This document shows positions 34,516-43,963 of a stretch of DNA of 64,000 nt, piece by piece; position 1 is the first letter of the stretch; every line of letters starts with the position of its first letter. The notes beneath the pieces were generated by a model. The model saw only the letters and a list, made by a program, of their open reading frames with translations. It made no database searches and was not told the origin of the DNA. Position numbers and translations under genes: made by a program. The stretch is from Bradyrhizobium sp. SSBR45G. GTDB taxonomy: Bacteria > Pseudomonadota > Alphaproteobacteria > Rhizobiales > Xanthobacteraceae. The stretch lies in the NCBI RefSeq assembly GCF_030159255.1, contig NZ_BSCT01000041.1, positions 1 to 64,000 on the forward strand. The letters are read 5' to 3'.

Positions 34516-35862
34516 TCACCCTCCCCGCATCGCCTTGGCCGCGGCGCTGTGACGGCCGATCAGGCCCGCGACATCCAGCCCCGGAATGGCACCGTCGATC
34601 ACGGTCCAGCGGCCGCCGACCATCACGCGATCGGCGCGATGCGCACCGCACAGCACCAGCGCCGCGATCGGATCGCCGGCCCCCGAGAAGCGCAACTCAT
34701 CCAGCTTGAACAGCGCCAGATCAGCGGCATTGCCGGCCCTGATCTCGCCGAGCTCCGGCCGGCCGACACACGCCGCGGAGCCCTTCGTCGCCCAGCGCAA
34801 CGCATCCTTGTGGCTGATGCGGCCGACGCCATAGCGTGCCCGCTGCAGCAGGAAGGCGGCGCGCACCTCCTGCATCAGATTGGAGCCGTCGTTCGAGGCT
34901 GAGCCGTCGACGCCGAGACCGATGCCGACGCCCGCCTCCTCCATCTCGCAGACCGGACAGCAGCCCGAGGCGAGCAGCTGGTTCGAGCAGGCGCAATGGC
35001 TGATCGTGGTCTTGGCCCTGCCGAGCCGCTTCATCTCCTCGGCGTTGAAGAAGATGCCGTGCGCGAGCCAGGTGCGCGGGCCGAGCCAGCCGTTCTTCTC
35101 GAGATAGTCGAGCGGACGGCAGCCAAACATCTGCTCGCAGAAGCGGTTCTCGTCCTCGGTCTCCGCCAGATGGGTGTGCAGCCGCACGTCGAGCTTGTCG
35201 GCGAGATCGGCCGTCTTCTGCATCAGCGATCCCGTCACCGAGAACGGCGAGCACGGCGCCAGCGCGATCTGCACCATCGCGTCCGGTCCGCGCTCATGAT
35301 AGGTCGCGACCACCCGCTCGCTGTCGGCCAGGATCGTGTCCTCGTCCTGCACCACGCTGTCCGGCGGCAGGCCGCCGTCGCGCTCCGACAGGTTCATCGA
35401 GCCGCGGGTCAGCAGCACCCGGATGCCGAGCCGCTTCGCCGCCGCGACCTCGATGCCGACGGCATCCTCGAGGCCTGCCGGAAAGACGTAGTGATGATCG
35501 GTCGTCGTGGTGCAGCCCGACAGCATCAGCTCGGCCATGGCGAGCGTGACGGACGCATCCAGCGCCTCCGGCGTCAGCTTCGCCCAGACCGGATAGAGCG
35601 CCTTCAGCCATGGGAACAGCTCGCGGTCCATGGCCGCGGGCAGCGCCCGTGTCAGCGTCTGATAGAAGTGGTGATGTGTGTTGATCAGCCCGGGAATCAC
35701 GACATGGCCGCTCGCATCATAGGCGAGCGCGCCTTCGGTCGCCGGCTCGGCGCCGGCTGGCACAAGCTCGACGATGCGGCCATCCTTGACCACGACACCG
35801 CGCGCGGCGCCCTCGGCCAGGATGGCGAGCGGGTCCTTGATCCAGATCGGCGTATTGCTCAT
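34516..35862 (-). CDS. 8-oxoguanine deaminase (ATZ/TRZ amidohydrolase)
   Basis: A 448-aa cytoplasmic zinc amidohydrolase. It has the N-terminal metal motif NTHHHFYQTLTRALPA (about 61-76), THLAET, the LAHGIFF histidine, and the metal Asp in VDGSASNDGSN. This pattern, including the late HCACSNQLLASG segment, matches the 8-oxoguanine deaminase branch of ATZ/TRZ-like enzymes, which convert 8-oxoguanine to urate and ammonia. The start at 35862 removes 11 residues of a longer frame. It is divergent from the xanthine dehydrogenase genes, and its product urate is the PuuD substrate. Isocytosine-type relatives are an alternative. Confidence 0.85.
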   Translation of the reverse strand: MSNTPIWIKDPLAILAEGAARGVVVKDGRIVELVPAGAEPATEGALAYDASGHVVIPGLINTHHHFYQTLTRALPAAMDRELFPWLKALYPVWAKLTPEALDASVTLAMAELMLSGCTTTTDHHYVFPAGLEDAVGIEVAAAKRLGIRVLLTRGSMNLSERDGGLPPDSVVQDEDTILADSERVVATYHERGPDAMVQIALAPCSPFSVTGSLMQKTADLADKLDVRLHTHLAETEDENRFCEQMFGCRPLDYLEKNGWLGPRTWLAHGIFFNAEEMKRLGRAKTTISHCACSNQLLASGCCPVCEMEEAGVGIGLGVDGSASNDGSNLMQEVRAAFLLQRARYGVGRISHKDALRWATKGSAACVGRPELGEIRAGNAADLALFKLDELRFSGAGDPIAALVLCGAHRADRVMVGGRWTVIDGAIPGLDVAGLIGRHSAAAKAMRGG

Positions 35863-36002
35863 GGCGGTCTCGTCTCGGTGCTGGGGCGTTCGCATGTGAA
35901 AGTAACTTGCAAGCGAAAGGCCAACGTCATCCTATTGCCAGTTGGCGCCGGTCTTGCAAGGATTTCACCGGCGATAGTCCTTGCCGAAGAGCTTGCGTCA
36001 CC

Positions 36003-36830
36003 ATGGACCTGAACACCATCACCGAGGTCGTGCGCCCACGGACAAGGGCCGATCTGCCCAGCTGGAAGGCAGGCGATGCCTGGCTGGCTGGCGGCACCTG
36101 GCTGTTCTCGGAACCGCAGGCGCGGCTGTCGCGCCTCATCGATCTCAGCGATCTCGCCTGGCCACCGCTCGCGATCAACGATCAGGGCCTGTCCATCGCT
36201 GCGACCTGCAGCGTCGCCGAACTCGATGCGCTGCCATGCCCGGCCGACTGGGTCGCAGCGCCGCTGATCGATCAATGCTGCCGCGCGTTCCTGGCCTCGT
36301 TCAAGATCTGGAAGACCGCCACCGTCGGCGGCAATCTCTGCATGTCGCTGCCGGCCGGGCCGATGATCTCGCTGCTCGCCGCGCTCGAAGGCCTCTGCAC
36401 GATCTGGAAGACCGACGGCAGCGAGCAGCGGATCGCGGTGGCGGACTTCGTCACCGGCAACAACAGCAATGTGCTCGCGCCCGGCGACCTGCTGCGCCAG
36501 ATCGACGTCCCGCTTTCCGCGCTGAGACGGCGCACGGCGTTCCGCCAGATTGCGCTGACTCCGGTCGGTCGCTCCGGCGCGCTGCTGATCGGCACTGCAG
36601 GGCGCGACGGAGACCTGCTGCTGACGGTCACAGGATCGACCGTGAAACCGCTGCAGCTGCGCTTCGCCACGATGCCCGACGCGGCCACGCTTCGCTCTGC
36701 TATTCAGAGCACGATCCCCGATGCGCTCTATCATGACGACGTCCATGGCAAGCCTGTCTGGCGCAAGGCGATGACGCTGCGCCTCGCCGAGGAGATCCGC
36801 GCCGAGCTCGCAGGTGGCATCCGGCCATGA
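36003..36830 (+). CDS. Xanthine dehydrogenase FAD-binding subunit
   Basis: A 275-aa FAD-binding (CO dehydrogenase flavoprotein-like) protein. It has the N-terminal flavin motif LAGGTWLFSE (about 28-37), the second flavin segment ATVGGNLCMSLPAGPMISLLAALE (about 105-128), and a C-terminal domain with PLQLRFATMP. It passes electrons from the iron-sulfur clusters to NAD+ or another acceptor. It overlaps the molybdenum subunit gene as ATGA. Confidence 0.9.
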   Translation: MDLNTITEVVRPRTRADLPSWKAGDAWLAGGTWLFSEPQARLSRLIDLSDLAWPPLAINDQGLSIAATCSVAELDALPCPADWVAAPLIDQCCRAFLASFKIWKTATVGGNLCMSLPAGPMISLLAALEGLCTIWKTDGSEQRIAVADFVTGNNSNVLAPGDLLRQIDVPLSALRRRTAFRQIALTPVGRSGALLIGTAGRDGDLLLTVTGSTVKPLQLRFATMPDAATLRSAIQSTIPDALYHDDVHGKPVWRKAMTLRLAEEIRAELAGGIRP

Positions 36831-39541
36831 GCGTGATCGTCAACGGCAAAGCGGTCGATGCCGCGCCGCGCCCGGGACAATGCCTGCGCACGTTCCTGCG
36901 CGACACCAGCCATTTCGGTGTCAAGAAGGGCTGCGACGCCGGCGATTGCGGCGCCTGCACCGTGCTGCTCGACGGCGAGCCGGTGCATAGCTGCCTGATC
37001 CCCGCGTTCCGCGCCGACGGCAAGGCGGTCACGACGGTCGAAGGTCTCGCCACCGACGACGGCCTGCATCCGATGCAGCAGGCCTTCCTCGATGCGCAGG
37101 CCTTTCAGTGCGGCTTCTGCACCGCCGGCATGATCGTCACCTGCGCCTCGCTGAACCAGGCGCAGAAGAAGGATCTCGGCGCGGCGCTGAAGGGCAATCT
37201 GTGCCGCTGCACCGGCTATCGCGCGATCGAGGACGCGCTGCTCGGCCGCACCAATGTCGAGGAGGTCGCAGCCGGCGAAGCCTTCGGCCGCAGCCTTCCC
37301 GCGCCTGCAGGCCCTGACGTCGTGCGAGGCCGGGCCCGCTACACGTTCGATACCGCGATCGAGGGCCTGCTGCACGTCAAGCTGGTGCGCTCCCCGCATG
37401 CGCATGCGCGCATCACCGGGATCGACAAGGCGGCGGCGCTGGCCGTCCCCGGCGTGCACGCGGTGCTGACTCACGAGGATGCACCGAGCGTGCTGTTCTC
37501 GACGGCGCGCCACGAGCAGGCCTGGATGGACCCGGCCGATACCCGCGTGCTCGACGATGTCGTCCGCTTCATCGGCCAGAAGGTCGCCGCCATCGTCGCG
37601 GATAGCGAAGCCGCGGCCGAGGAAGGCTGCCGGCGTCTCCGCGTCGACTACGAGATCCTGCCGGCCGTGGTCGATCCCGCTGAGGCGATCGTGCCCGGCG
37701 CACCGGTTATCCACGCCGGCCGCGGCAGCGAGCATCGCATCGCCGACGTCAGCCGCAACATCGTCGCCGAGACCCATGGCGAGTTCGGCGACGTCGCGGC
37801 CGCGCTCGGCTCCGCCGCAGCGACCTATGAAGGCACCTTCACCACGCAGCGCGTCCAGCACGCCGCGCTGGAAACGCATGGCGGTCTCGCCTGGGTCAAT
37901 GAGGCCGGCGTTCTCACTGTCCGCTCCAGCACCCAGGTGCCGTTCCTGACGCGGCGGGCGCTGAGCGAGATCTTCGAACTTCCCTCTGACAAGGTCCGCG
38001 TGTTCTGCGAGCGCGTCGGCGGCGGCTTCGGCGGCAAGCAGGAGATGTTCGTCGAGGACATTCTGGCGCTCGCGGCCCTGAAGACGAAGCGGCCGGTCAA
38101 GCTCGAATTCACTCGCGAGGAGCAGTTCATCGCGACCTCGACGCGGCATCCGATGCGCGTCACGGTCAAGGCCGCCGCCGACAGCGACGGCAAGCTCACC
38201 GCCTTGCAGCTCGACGTGCTCTCCAACACCGGCGCCTATGGCAATCACGCCGGTCCCGTGCTGTTTCATGCCTGCGGCGAGTCGATCTCGGTCTACAATT
38301 GTCCGAACAAGAAGGTCGACGCCGTCGTCGCCTACACCAACACGGTGCCGGCCGGTGCCTTCCGCGGCTACGGCCTGCCGCAGACGACCTTCGCGGTCGA
38401 AGCCGCGATCGACGAGCTCGCGCTGCAGCTCGGCATCGATCCCTTTGAGATGCGCCGCCGCAACATCGTCAGGCCCGGGGATCCCATGCTGGCGCCGCCG
38501 GGCGCGGAGCACAGCGACGTGCTGTACGGCTCCTACGGCCTCGACCAGTGCCTCGATCTGGTCGAGCGCGCCATGGCCGCGGCGACGCCGGCGCCGGAGC
38601 TGTCGGCGGAGTGGCTCACAGGCGACGGCATCGCGCTGACGATGATCGATACCGTGCCGCCCGACGGCCACTTCGCCGATGCCGTGATCAGCCTGCGCGA
38701 CGACGGCGGCTTCACACTCACCGTCGGCACCGCCGAGTTCGGCAATGGCACCAGCACCGTGCATCGCCAGATCGCCGCCACCGTGCTCGGAACGACGGTC
38801 GATCGCATTGCCCTCCGACAATCCGACACCGCGCATGGCGGCCACGACACCGGTGCCTATGGCTCGACCGGCACCTTCGTCGCCGGCCGCGCCACGCAGG
38901 CCGCGGCCGAGGCCCTGGCGGAGACCATCAAGCAGTTCGTCGCAGCGCGCTGGAACGTCGCTCCGGCCGACTGCATGATCGCCGACGATACGATCAGCTG
39001 CGGCACACACCGCCTCTCCTTCACCGACCTCGCCAAGACGAGCGGTGCGACACTCGTCGCCAGCGGCAATTCGCAAGGGACGCCGCGCTCGGTGGCGTTC
39101 AACGTCCAGGGCTTTCGCGTCGCGGTAAACAAGCACACCGGCGTGGTCAGGATCCTCAAGAGCGTGCAGGCGGCGGATGCCGGCCGCGTCGCCAACCCGA
39201 TGCAGTGCCGCGGCCAGATCGAGGGCGGCGTGGCGCAATCGCTGGGCGCCGCCCTCTACGAAGAGGTTGTGATCGATGATGCAGGACGCGTGGTCAATCC
39301 GCGCTTCCGCGACTATCATCTGCCGTCCTATGCCGACGTGCCGCGCACCGAGGTGCTGTTCGCTGAGACCAATGACGCCATCGGCCCGCTGGGGGCGAAG
39401 TCCATGAGCGAGAGCCCGTACAATCCGGTCGCCGCCGCGCTCGGCAACGCGCTGCGCGCGGCAACCGGCATTCGCTTCACGGCCGTGCCGTTCAAGCCGG
39501 ACCGGCTGTTTCCGCTCCTGCAGGAGACGTTCGGCGACTGA
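36827..39541 (+). CDS. Xanthine dehydrogenase fused 2Fe-2S/molybdenum subunit
   Basis: A 904-aa fusion of the small iron-sulfur and large molybdenum subunits. Residues 1-~150 bind two [2Fe-2S] clusters: Cys36, 41, 44, 56 (GCDAGDCGACTV) and Cys95, 98, 126, 128 (QCGFCTAG, CRCTGY). Residues ~165-904 are the molybdopterin domain, with GGGFGGKQE, AFRGYGLPQTTFAVEA and the catalytic Glu region SMSESPYN near 860. The FAD domain is a separate protein encoded just upstream, so the order of domains differs from E. coli-style three-subunit enzymes and resembles Desulfovibrio aldehyde oxidoreductase, which also fuses the 2Fe-2S and molybdenum parts. It probably oxidises hypoxanthine and xanthine, given the NCS2 permease and PuuD downstream; other purine or aldehyde substrates are possible. 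Confidence 0.92.
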   Translation: MSVIVNGKAVDAAPRPGQCLRTFLRDTSHFGVKKGCDAGDCGACTVLLDGEPVHSCLIPAFRADGKAVTTVEGLATDDGLHPMQQAFLDAQAFQCGFCTAGMIVTCASLNQAQKKDLGAALKGNLCRCTGYRAIEDALLGRTNVEEVAAGEAFGRSLPAPAGPDVVRGRARYTFDTAIEGLLHVKLVRSPHAHARITGIDKAAALAVPGVHAVLTHEDAPSVLFSTARHEQAWMDPADTRVLDDVVRFIGQKVAAIVADSEAAAEEGCRRLRVDYEILPAVVDPAEAIVPGAPVIHAGRGSEHRIADVSRNIVAETHGEFGDVAAALGSAAATYEGTFTTQRVQHAALETHGGLAWVNEAGVLTVRSSTQVPFLTRRALSEIFELPSDKVRVFCERVGGGFGGKQEMFVEDILALAALKTKRPVKLEFTREEQFIATSTRHPMRVTVKAAADSDGKLTALQLDVLSNTGAYGNHAGPVLFHACGESISVYNCPNKKVDAVVAYTNTVPAGAFRGYGLPQTTFAVEAAIDELALQLGIDPFEMRRRNIVRPGDPMLAPPGAEHSDVLYGSYGLDQCLDLVERAMAAATPAPELSAEWLTGDGIALTMIDTVPPDGHFADAVISLRDDGGFTLTVGTAEFGNGTSTVHRQIAATVLGTTVDRIALRQSDTAHGGHDTGAYGSTGTFVAGRATQAAAEALAETIKQFVAARWNVAPADCMIADDTISCGTHRLSFTDLAKTSGATLVASGNSQGTPRSVAFNVQGFRVAVNKHTGVVRILKSVQAADAGRVANPMQCRGQIEGGVAQSLGAALYEEVVIDDAGRVVNPRFRDYHLPSYADVPRTEVLFAETNDAIGPLGAKSMSESPYNPVAAALGNALRAATGIRFTAVPFKPDRLFPLLQETFGD

Positions 39542-39571
39542 CGACAATCTGGGGATCAAGTGGGGGGAACC

Positions 39572-40969
39572 ATGAGCGACAAGATTCATCCGGTCGACGA
39601 GATGCTGCCGGTCCCGAAGCTGCTGGCACTCGGGCTGCAGCATGTGCTGGTGATGTATGCGGGTGCCGTCGCGGTGCCGCTGATCATCGGCCGCGCGCTG
39701 AAGCTGCCGCCCGAGGATGTCGCCTTCCTGATCAGCGCCGATCTGTTCGCCTGCGGCCTCGCCACGCTCGTGCAGTGCATCGGCTTCCCCGGCGTCGGCA
39801 TCCGCCTGCCGGTCATGATGGGCGTCACCTTCGCCTCGGTCAGCCCGATGCTGTCGATGGCGGCCTCGCCCGAGATCGGCCTGCTCGGCATCTACGGCTC
39901 GGTGATCGCCGCCGGCGTTTTCGGTATCATCGTCGCACCCTTCATCAGCCGGCTGCTGCCGCTGTTTCCGCCCGTGGTGACCGGCACCATCATCATGATC
40001 ATCGGCATCTCGCTGATGCGCGTCGGCATCAACTGGGCCGGCGGCGGCCTGCCGACGATCACCAAGGTGGTCGACGGCGTGCCCGGCGCCTTCCCCAATC
40101 CGAACTACGGCCAGCTGCAGGGCCTCGGCATCGCGCTGTTCGTGCTGCTGTTCATCCTCGGCCTCATCAAATGGGGCACCGGCTTCGTCGCCAATGTCTC
40201 GGTGCTGCTCGGCATCGTCGCCGGCGCGGTGCTCGCGACCGTGCTCGGCGTGATGCATTTCGACAAGGTCGCGGCCGCGTCCTGGGGCGCGCTGGTGATC
40301 CCGTTCAAGTTCGGCGTGCCGCAATTCCAGTTCGTGCCGATCGTCACGATGTGCATCGTCATGATCGTGGTCATGATCGAATCGCTCGGCATGTTCCTGG
40401 CGCTCGGCGAGATGACCGGCAAGACCGTCGATCGCGAGGCGCTGTCGCGTGGCCTGCGCGCCGACGGCGTCGGCACCCTGATCGGCGGCATCTTCAACAC
40501 CTTCCCCTACACCTCGTTCTCGCAGAATGTCGGTCTCGTCTCGGTCACCGGCGTGCGCACGCGCTGGGTCACGATCACCGGCGGCTGCATCATGCTGCTG
40601 CTCGGGCTGCTGCCGAAGATGGCGGCGCTGGTGGAGGCCGTACCGCAGGTCGTGCTCGGCGGCGCCGGTCTCGTGATGTTCGGCATGGTGGCGGCGACCG
40701 GCGCGCGCATTCTCGCCAATGTCGACTTCAAGACCAACCGCTTCAACCTGTTCATCGTCGCGATCTCGGTCGGCTTCGGCCTGATCCCGCTCGTTGCGCC
40801 CCGCTTCTTCGCCAACCTGCCGCATGACCTGCAGCCGCTGCTGGAATCCGGCATCCTGCTGTGCGCGGTCGTCGCCGTGCTGCTGAACGCCTTCTTCAAC
40901 GGCCTCGGCAGCGGCAAGGCCGCGGAAGCGGATGCTGCGGCCGCCGCGTCGTCCGCGCAGCACGTCTGA
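39572..40969 (+). CDS. NCS2 purine permease
   Basis: A 465-aa inner-membrane nucleobase:cation symporter-2 protein with about fourteen helices. The NCS2 landmarks are QHVLVMYAGAVAVPLIIG near the start and VMIESLGMFLALGEMTGK (about 270), where Glu and Gln-type positions contact the base, and the NTFPYTSFSQNVGLVSVTGV motif (about 310). Such proteins import xanthine or urate with protons or sodium. The ATG at 39572 follows a run of G (Shine-Dalgarno); a GTG at 39560 is less likely. It lies 30 bases after the xanthine dehydrogenase gene. Confidence 0.93.
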   Translation: MSDKIHPVDEMLPVPKLLALGLQHVLVMYAGAVAVPLIIGRALKLPPEDVAFLISADLFACGLATLVQCIGFPGVGIRLPVMMGVTFASVSPMLSMAASPEIGLLGIYGSVIAAGVFGIIVAPFISRLLPLFPPVVTGTIIMIIGISLMRVGINWAGGGLPTITKVVDGVPGAFPNPNYGQLQGLGIALFVLLFILGLIKWGTGFVANVSVLLGIVAGAVLATVLGVMHFDKVAAASWGALVIPFKFGVPQFQFVPIVTMCIVMIVVMIESLGMFLALGEMTGKTVDREALSRGLRADGVGTLIGGIFNTFPYTSFSQNVGLVSVTGVRTRWVTITGGCIMLLLGLLPKMAALVEAVPQVVLGGAGLVMFGMVAATGARILANVDFKTNRFNLFIVAISVGFGLIPLVAPRFFANLPHDLQPLLESGILLCAVVAVLLNAFFNGLGSGKAAEADAAAAASSAQHV

Positions 40970-40986
40970 GGCGGCGGATGGCCGAG

Positions 40987-41292
40987 CTATTGCTTGGACC
41001 GGCGGTCGTAGGACCATCCAAACAGCCCGCTGCGCTCGGTCTCGGGCTCCGGCTCGGCGGCCGGCGCGGCCTGCGCCGGCTGCGCAGCCGCCTGTGGCGC
41101 GGCGGGCGCGACCGGCTTGGGAATGCTCTCGCACTTCATCGAATAGACCAGCTTGCCGTCCTCGGTGCGCCCGATCGGCGCGCAGGCATCGGCGCGCTTG
41201 GCGCCTCCCTTCGGAGCGGTCTGGGCCAATGCGGCTTGTGCCAGGGCCACCTGTGCCGCTACGAGAATCATCAGACCCAGTCTCTTCATCAC
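40987..41292 (-). CDS. Small secreted Ala/Pro-rich protein
   Basis: A 101-aa protein with a signal peptide (about 1-24, LAQAALAQ) followed by ~30 ordered residues with two cysteines (DACAPIGRTEDGKLVYSMKCESIPK) and an Ala/Gln/Pro-rich tail. No known family. It is convergent with the purine permease and may be unrelated to purine use. Confidence 0.6.
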   Translation of the reverse strand: MMKRLGLMILVAAQVALAQAALAQTAPKGGAKRADACAPIGRTEDGKLVYSMKCESIPKPVAPAAPQAAAQPAQAAPAAEPEPETERSGLFGWSYDRRSKQ

Positions 41293-41394
41293 TACCGTCC
41301 CGCTTTGCTTTCAAACTCATTGAACGCAATCGCTTTGCGGAAGTCCACCGCAACGAACATTTCTGAAGATCTGCGTCCTGCGCCACGCGGACGG

Positions 41395-41536
41395 TGCGCT
41401 CCCTCTCCCCGTTCTTACGGGGAGAGGGCTGGGGTGAGGGGCAGCCACGCACACCGACCTCGCGGCGAATCCCCCTCACCCGGATTGCATCTGGCGATGC
41501 AATCCGACCTCTCCCCGCAAGCGGGGGGAGGTGAGC
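41395..41536 (+). repeat. Three-hairpin intergenic repeat, copy 1
   Basis: Three consecutive stems: CCCTCTCCCCG/CGGGGAGAGGG (41401-41428), GGATTGCATC/GATGCAATCC (41482-41505) and a CCTCTCCCCG/CGGGGGGAGG stem near 41508-41532. A nearly identical copy lies inverted at 53038-53203. It separates the small secreted protein gene from puuD. Confidence 0.85.
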
Positions 41537-41593
41537 ACCGCGCCGGCCGGGCGATGTGGGCTCGAACAAACAAAGTAAGGAGATGAGCGCGCG

Positions 41594-42781
41594 ATGTGGG
41601 CTTCGATCATATCGGAATGGCTGAGCCTGATCTTCCGCTGGCTGCACGTGATCGCCGCGGTCGCCTGGATCGGCAGCTCGTTCTACTTCATCGCGCTCGA
41701 CCTCAGCCTGAAGCCGCGCGAGGGTCTGCCGAAGGGCGTGATGGGCGAGGCCTGGCAGGTCCATGGCGGCGGCTTCTACCACATCGTCAAATATCTGGTG
41801 GCGCCGGCGCAGATGCCGAGCGAGCTGACCTGGTTCAAATGGGAGGCCTACACCACCTGGCTGTCCGGCTTCGTGCTGATGATCGTGGTGTATTATCTCA
41901 ACGCCGACCTGTTCCTGGTCGACAAGTCGATCCTCGATCTCAGCCCCGTCCAGGCCGGCCTGTTCAGCCTGGGCTCGCTCGCGCTCGCGTGGCTGCTCTA
42001 CGAGGCGGCCTGCCGCAGCGGTCTTGCCAGACATGAGCTGCCGTTCGCGATCGGCGGTTACATCTTTCTGGTCGCGCTGACCTTCGCCTTCACCCATGTG
42101 CTGAGCGGCCGCGGCGCGTTCAACCAGATCGGCGCCATCATCGGCACCATCATGGTCGCCAACGTGTTCACGGTGATCATCCCCAACCAGAAGAAGATTG
42201 TCGCCGCGCTGCTGGCGGGCGAGGCGCCCGACCCCAAGCTCGGCAAGGCCGGCAAGGAGCGCTCGGTCCACAACAACTACCTCACCCTTCCGGTCGTGGT
42301 GCTGATGATCAGCAATCATTATCCGCTGCTGTTCGGCACCCGCTACAATTGGGCCATCGTCGCCATCGTGCTGGCGCTCGGTCCTGTCATCCGCCACTTC
42401 TTCAACGAGGGCCACAAGGGCAACGCCTCGCCGTGGTGGGTGTGGGGCGTCGCCGCCGCCGGCATGATCGCGATCCTGCTCTTGTCGGCCGCCGGTCCGC
42501 GCGACGCCAAGACGGCGGCCGCGAGCGCGCAGCCGGCGTTCGCGCAGGTCGAGGAGATCGTGACCTCCCGCTGCAGCATGTGCCATGCCGCCGAACCGGT
42601 GTGGGACGGCATCGTCACCGCGCCCAAGGGCGTGCTGCTCGACAATGCCGACAACATCCAGCGCAATGCGCGGCTGATCGCGCGCAACGCGGCATGGTCG
42701 AGCGCCATGCCGCCCGGCAACATCACCGAGATCACCGCCGACGAACGCGCCGTGCTCGCGGCCTGGGCCGGCGGGCAATAA
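41594..42781 (+). CDS. puuD: Membrane-bound urate oxidase PuuD
   Basis: A 395-aa protein with an N-terminal membrane domain of about eight helices (residues 10-300; WLHVIAAVAWIGSSFYFIALDL, NNYLTLPVVVLMISNHYPLLF) and a C-terminal cytochrome c domain (CxxCH at residues 327-331). This is the PuuD architecture, which oxidises urate to 5-hydroxyisourate and delivers the electrons through the cytochrome to the respiratory chain. It completes the purine route started by xanthine dehydrogenase and 8-oxoguanine deaminase. AAGGAG lies 11 bases before the ATG. The next steps (HIU hydrolase, OHCU decarboxylase, allantoinase) are not in this window. Confidence 0.93.
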   Translation: MWASIISEWLSLIFRWLHVIAAVAWIGSSFYFIALDLSLKPREGLPKGVMGEAWQVHGGGFYHIVKYLVAPAQMPSELTWFKWEAYTTWLSGFVLMIVVYYLNADLFLVDKSILDLSPVQAGLFSLGSLALAWLLYEAACRSGLARHELPFAIGGYIFLVALTFAFTHVLSGRGAFNQIGAIIGTIMVANVFTVIIPNQKKIVAALLAGEAPDPKLGKAGKERSVHNNYLTLPVVVLMISNHYPLLFGTRYNWAIVAIVLALGPVIRHFFNEGHKGNASPWWVWGVAAAGMIAILLLSAAGPRDAKTAAASAQPAFAQVEEIVTSRCSMCHAAEPVWDGIVTAPKGVLLDNADNIQRNARLIARNAAWSSAMPPGNITEITADERAVLAAWAGGQ

Positions 42782-42847
42782 GAGCGACCGTTGCAGCTGT
42801 CCAGGAGGCTGCTGCTTTGCTTGAACGGACGCAGCTACGAACTCGCT

Positions 42848-43002
42848 GTCGTCCCGGTCTCCGAGCCGGGACCCATACCCCCCGAGAGCGATTTGAGGCA
42901 CGCTGGTCTTTGGCATTTTGCCCATCACGACTGCTGCGGCGTATGGGTCCCGGGTCGGCGCCGCACCGCGCTGGCGCGCGTCGCGGCTTGCCCGGGACGA
43001 CG
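42848..43002. repeat. Palindromic ~155-bp intergenic repeat
   Basis: An outer TCGTCCCGG-type arm pairs imperfectly with CCCGGGACGA, and inside it GGGACCCATAC (42868-42878) pairs perfectly with GTATGGGTCCC (42941-42951). No gene lies in it. Confidence 0.6.
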
Positions 43003-43089
43003 ATGGAGGAACAGTCGATTCACATCTCAAAGAGCGCAAGCCTGGCCATTCAGCACGTGACATGACTTCGTCGTCCCGCGACGCTCAGC

Positions 43090-43451
43090 GCCCGGGTGAT
43101 GCATCGATTTTGTCCCTCTCTCAAATGCAGAGGGCGCAGGGAAGGCCGGACCTCGGCTGAGGCCCGTGGCCCCCGTGCGAAAGAAATGCACGGGGCAGGA
43201 ACCACAGGTACAGCCGGACAGACCCGGCCCTCCCTGCGCGATGGTTTTCACATTTATGGCGCGCTCTCCCCGGTGTCCGGCTTTTGAGCCACCGTCGCCT
43301 TCGGGATCATCATCCCCCGAAGACTTGGCGCCAGCTTCGGGGCGCCAGGACCACGCGCTTTCATGTCCGCGCCGACAGCGCTCGTCACGCCCTGCCGTTC
43401 ACGGCCACCGCTCCCCACCTCCACGTATCGTGACGACGCGTACGTCCCTCT
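43090..43451 (-). repeat. Structured ~365-bp dispersed repeat, copy B
   Basis: An inverted, diverged copy of 939-1306. Stems kept by paired changes include TGGCGCC with GGCGCCA (43326-43347), where copy A has TGATA with TATCA, and CCCCGTGC with GCACGGGG, where copy A has CCGCGTGC with GCACGCGG. From 43452 to 43963 I see no supported gene or clear repeat. Confidence 0.8.
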
Positions 43452-43963
43452 GCATGAGGCGGGCTGTGGAGATACAATCATGATTTCCGATAAAGCGAAA
43501 GCTATTTATTTTTTCGCGAGGGACTGGACAGGCCAAATCAGCTTGAAAGCATTCGCGATATTCGCGGTCTGGCGCGGGCGCGCCGTCGCTGCGCGCAGGC
43601 AGACGAAGTCGCCCCTGCGAGGCGCTGCTGCGCCGCAGCGCTTGAGAGTGTTTCGTGGACGACCGACTGGCTCGCGTCGCTTCGCGCGCGATGACGTTGT
43701 GGACAGAGACGGCGTTCACGCGAGTGCAATGTTCTATCATCGAACAAATCTCATCCCGCACGCGTGAAGCACCCGGCCGGACAACCGCACATCCGCAACG
43801 TGTAGTTGAGCATTCGCACCGACGAATACGATCGAGTTCCAGCGCGTTCGATTGTCGGCAGGTCCTTGCGGCAAAATTTACCACCGATCTGGACGCGGCT
43901 TGGCCGCACAGAAGTTCACGCTAGAGTGACCTCACAATCAGCTCTCAGCGAAACGCACTCATA

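Noticed and set aside
32324..34651. Long minus-strand frame (775 codons) over the nucleoside permease and BMP genes
   Set aside because: Antisense to well-supported genes, with skewed amino-acid composition.
36731..43063. A 2,110-codon open frame antisense to the xanthine dehydrogenase, permease and puuD genes
   Set aside because: High GC leaves few stops on the opposite strand. The translation is low-complexity (Arg/His/Asp/Ala-rich), and the plus strand carries clear, motif-bearing genes.
43254..43767. Frames inside repeat copy B and the following gap
   Set aside because: Copy B is a non-coding structured repeat, and the frames beyond it lack start signals and coding character.
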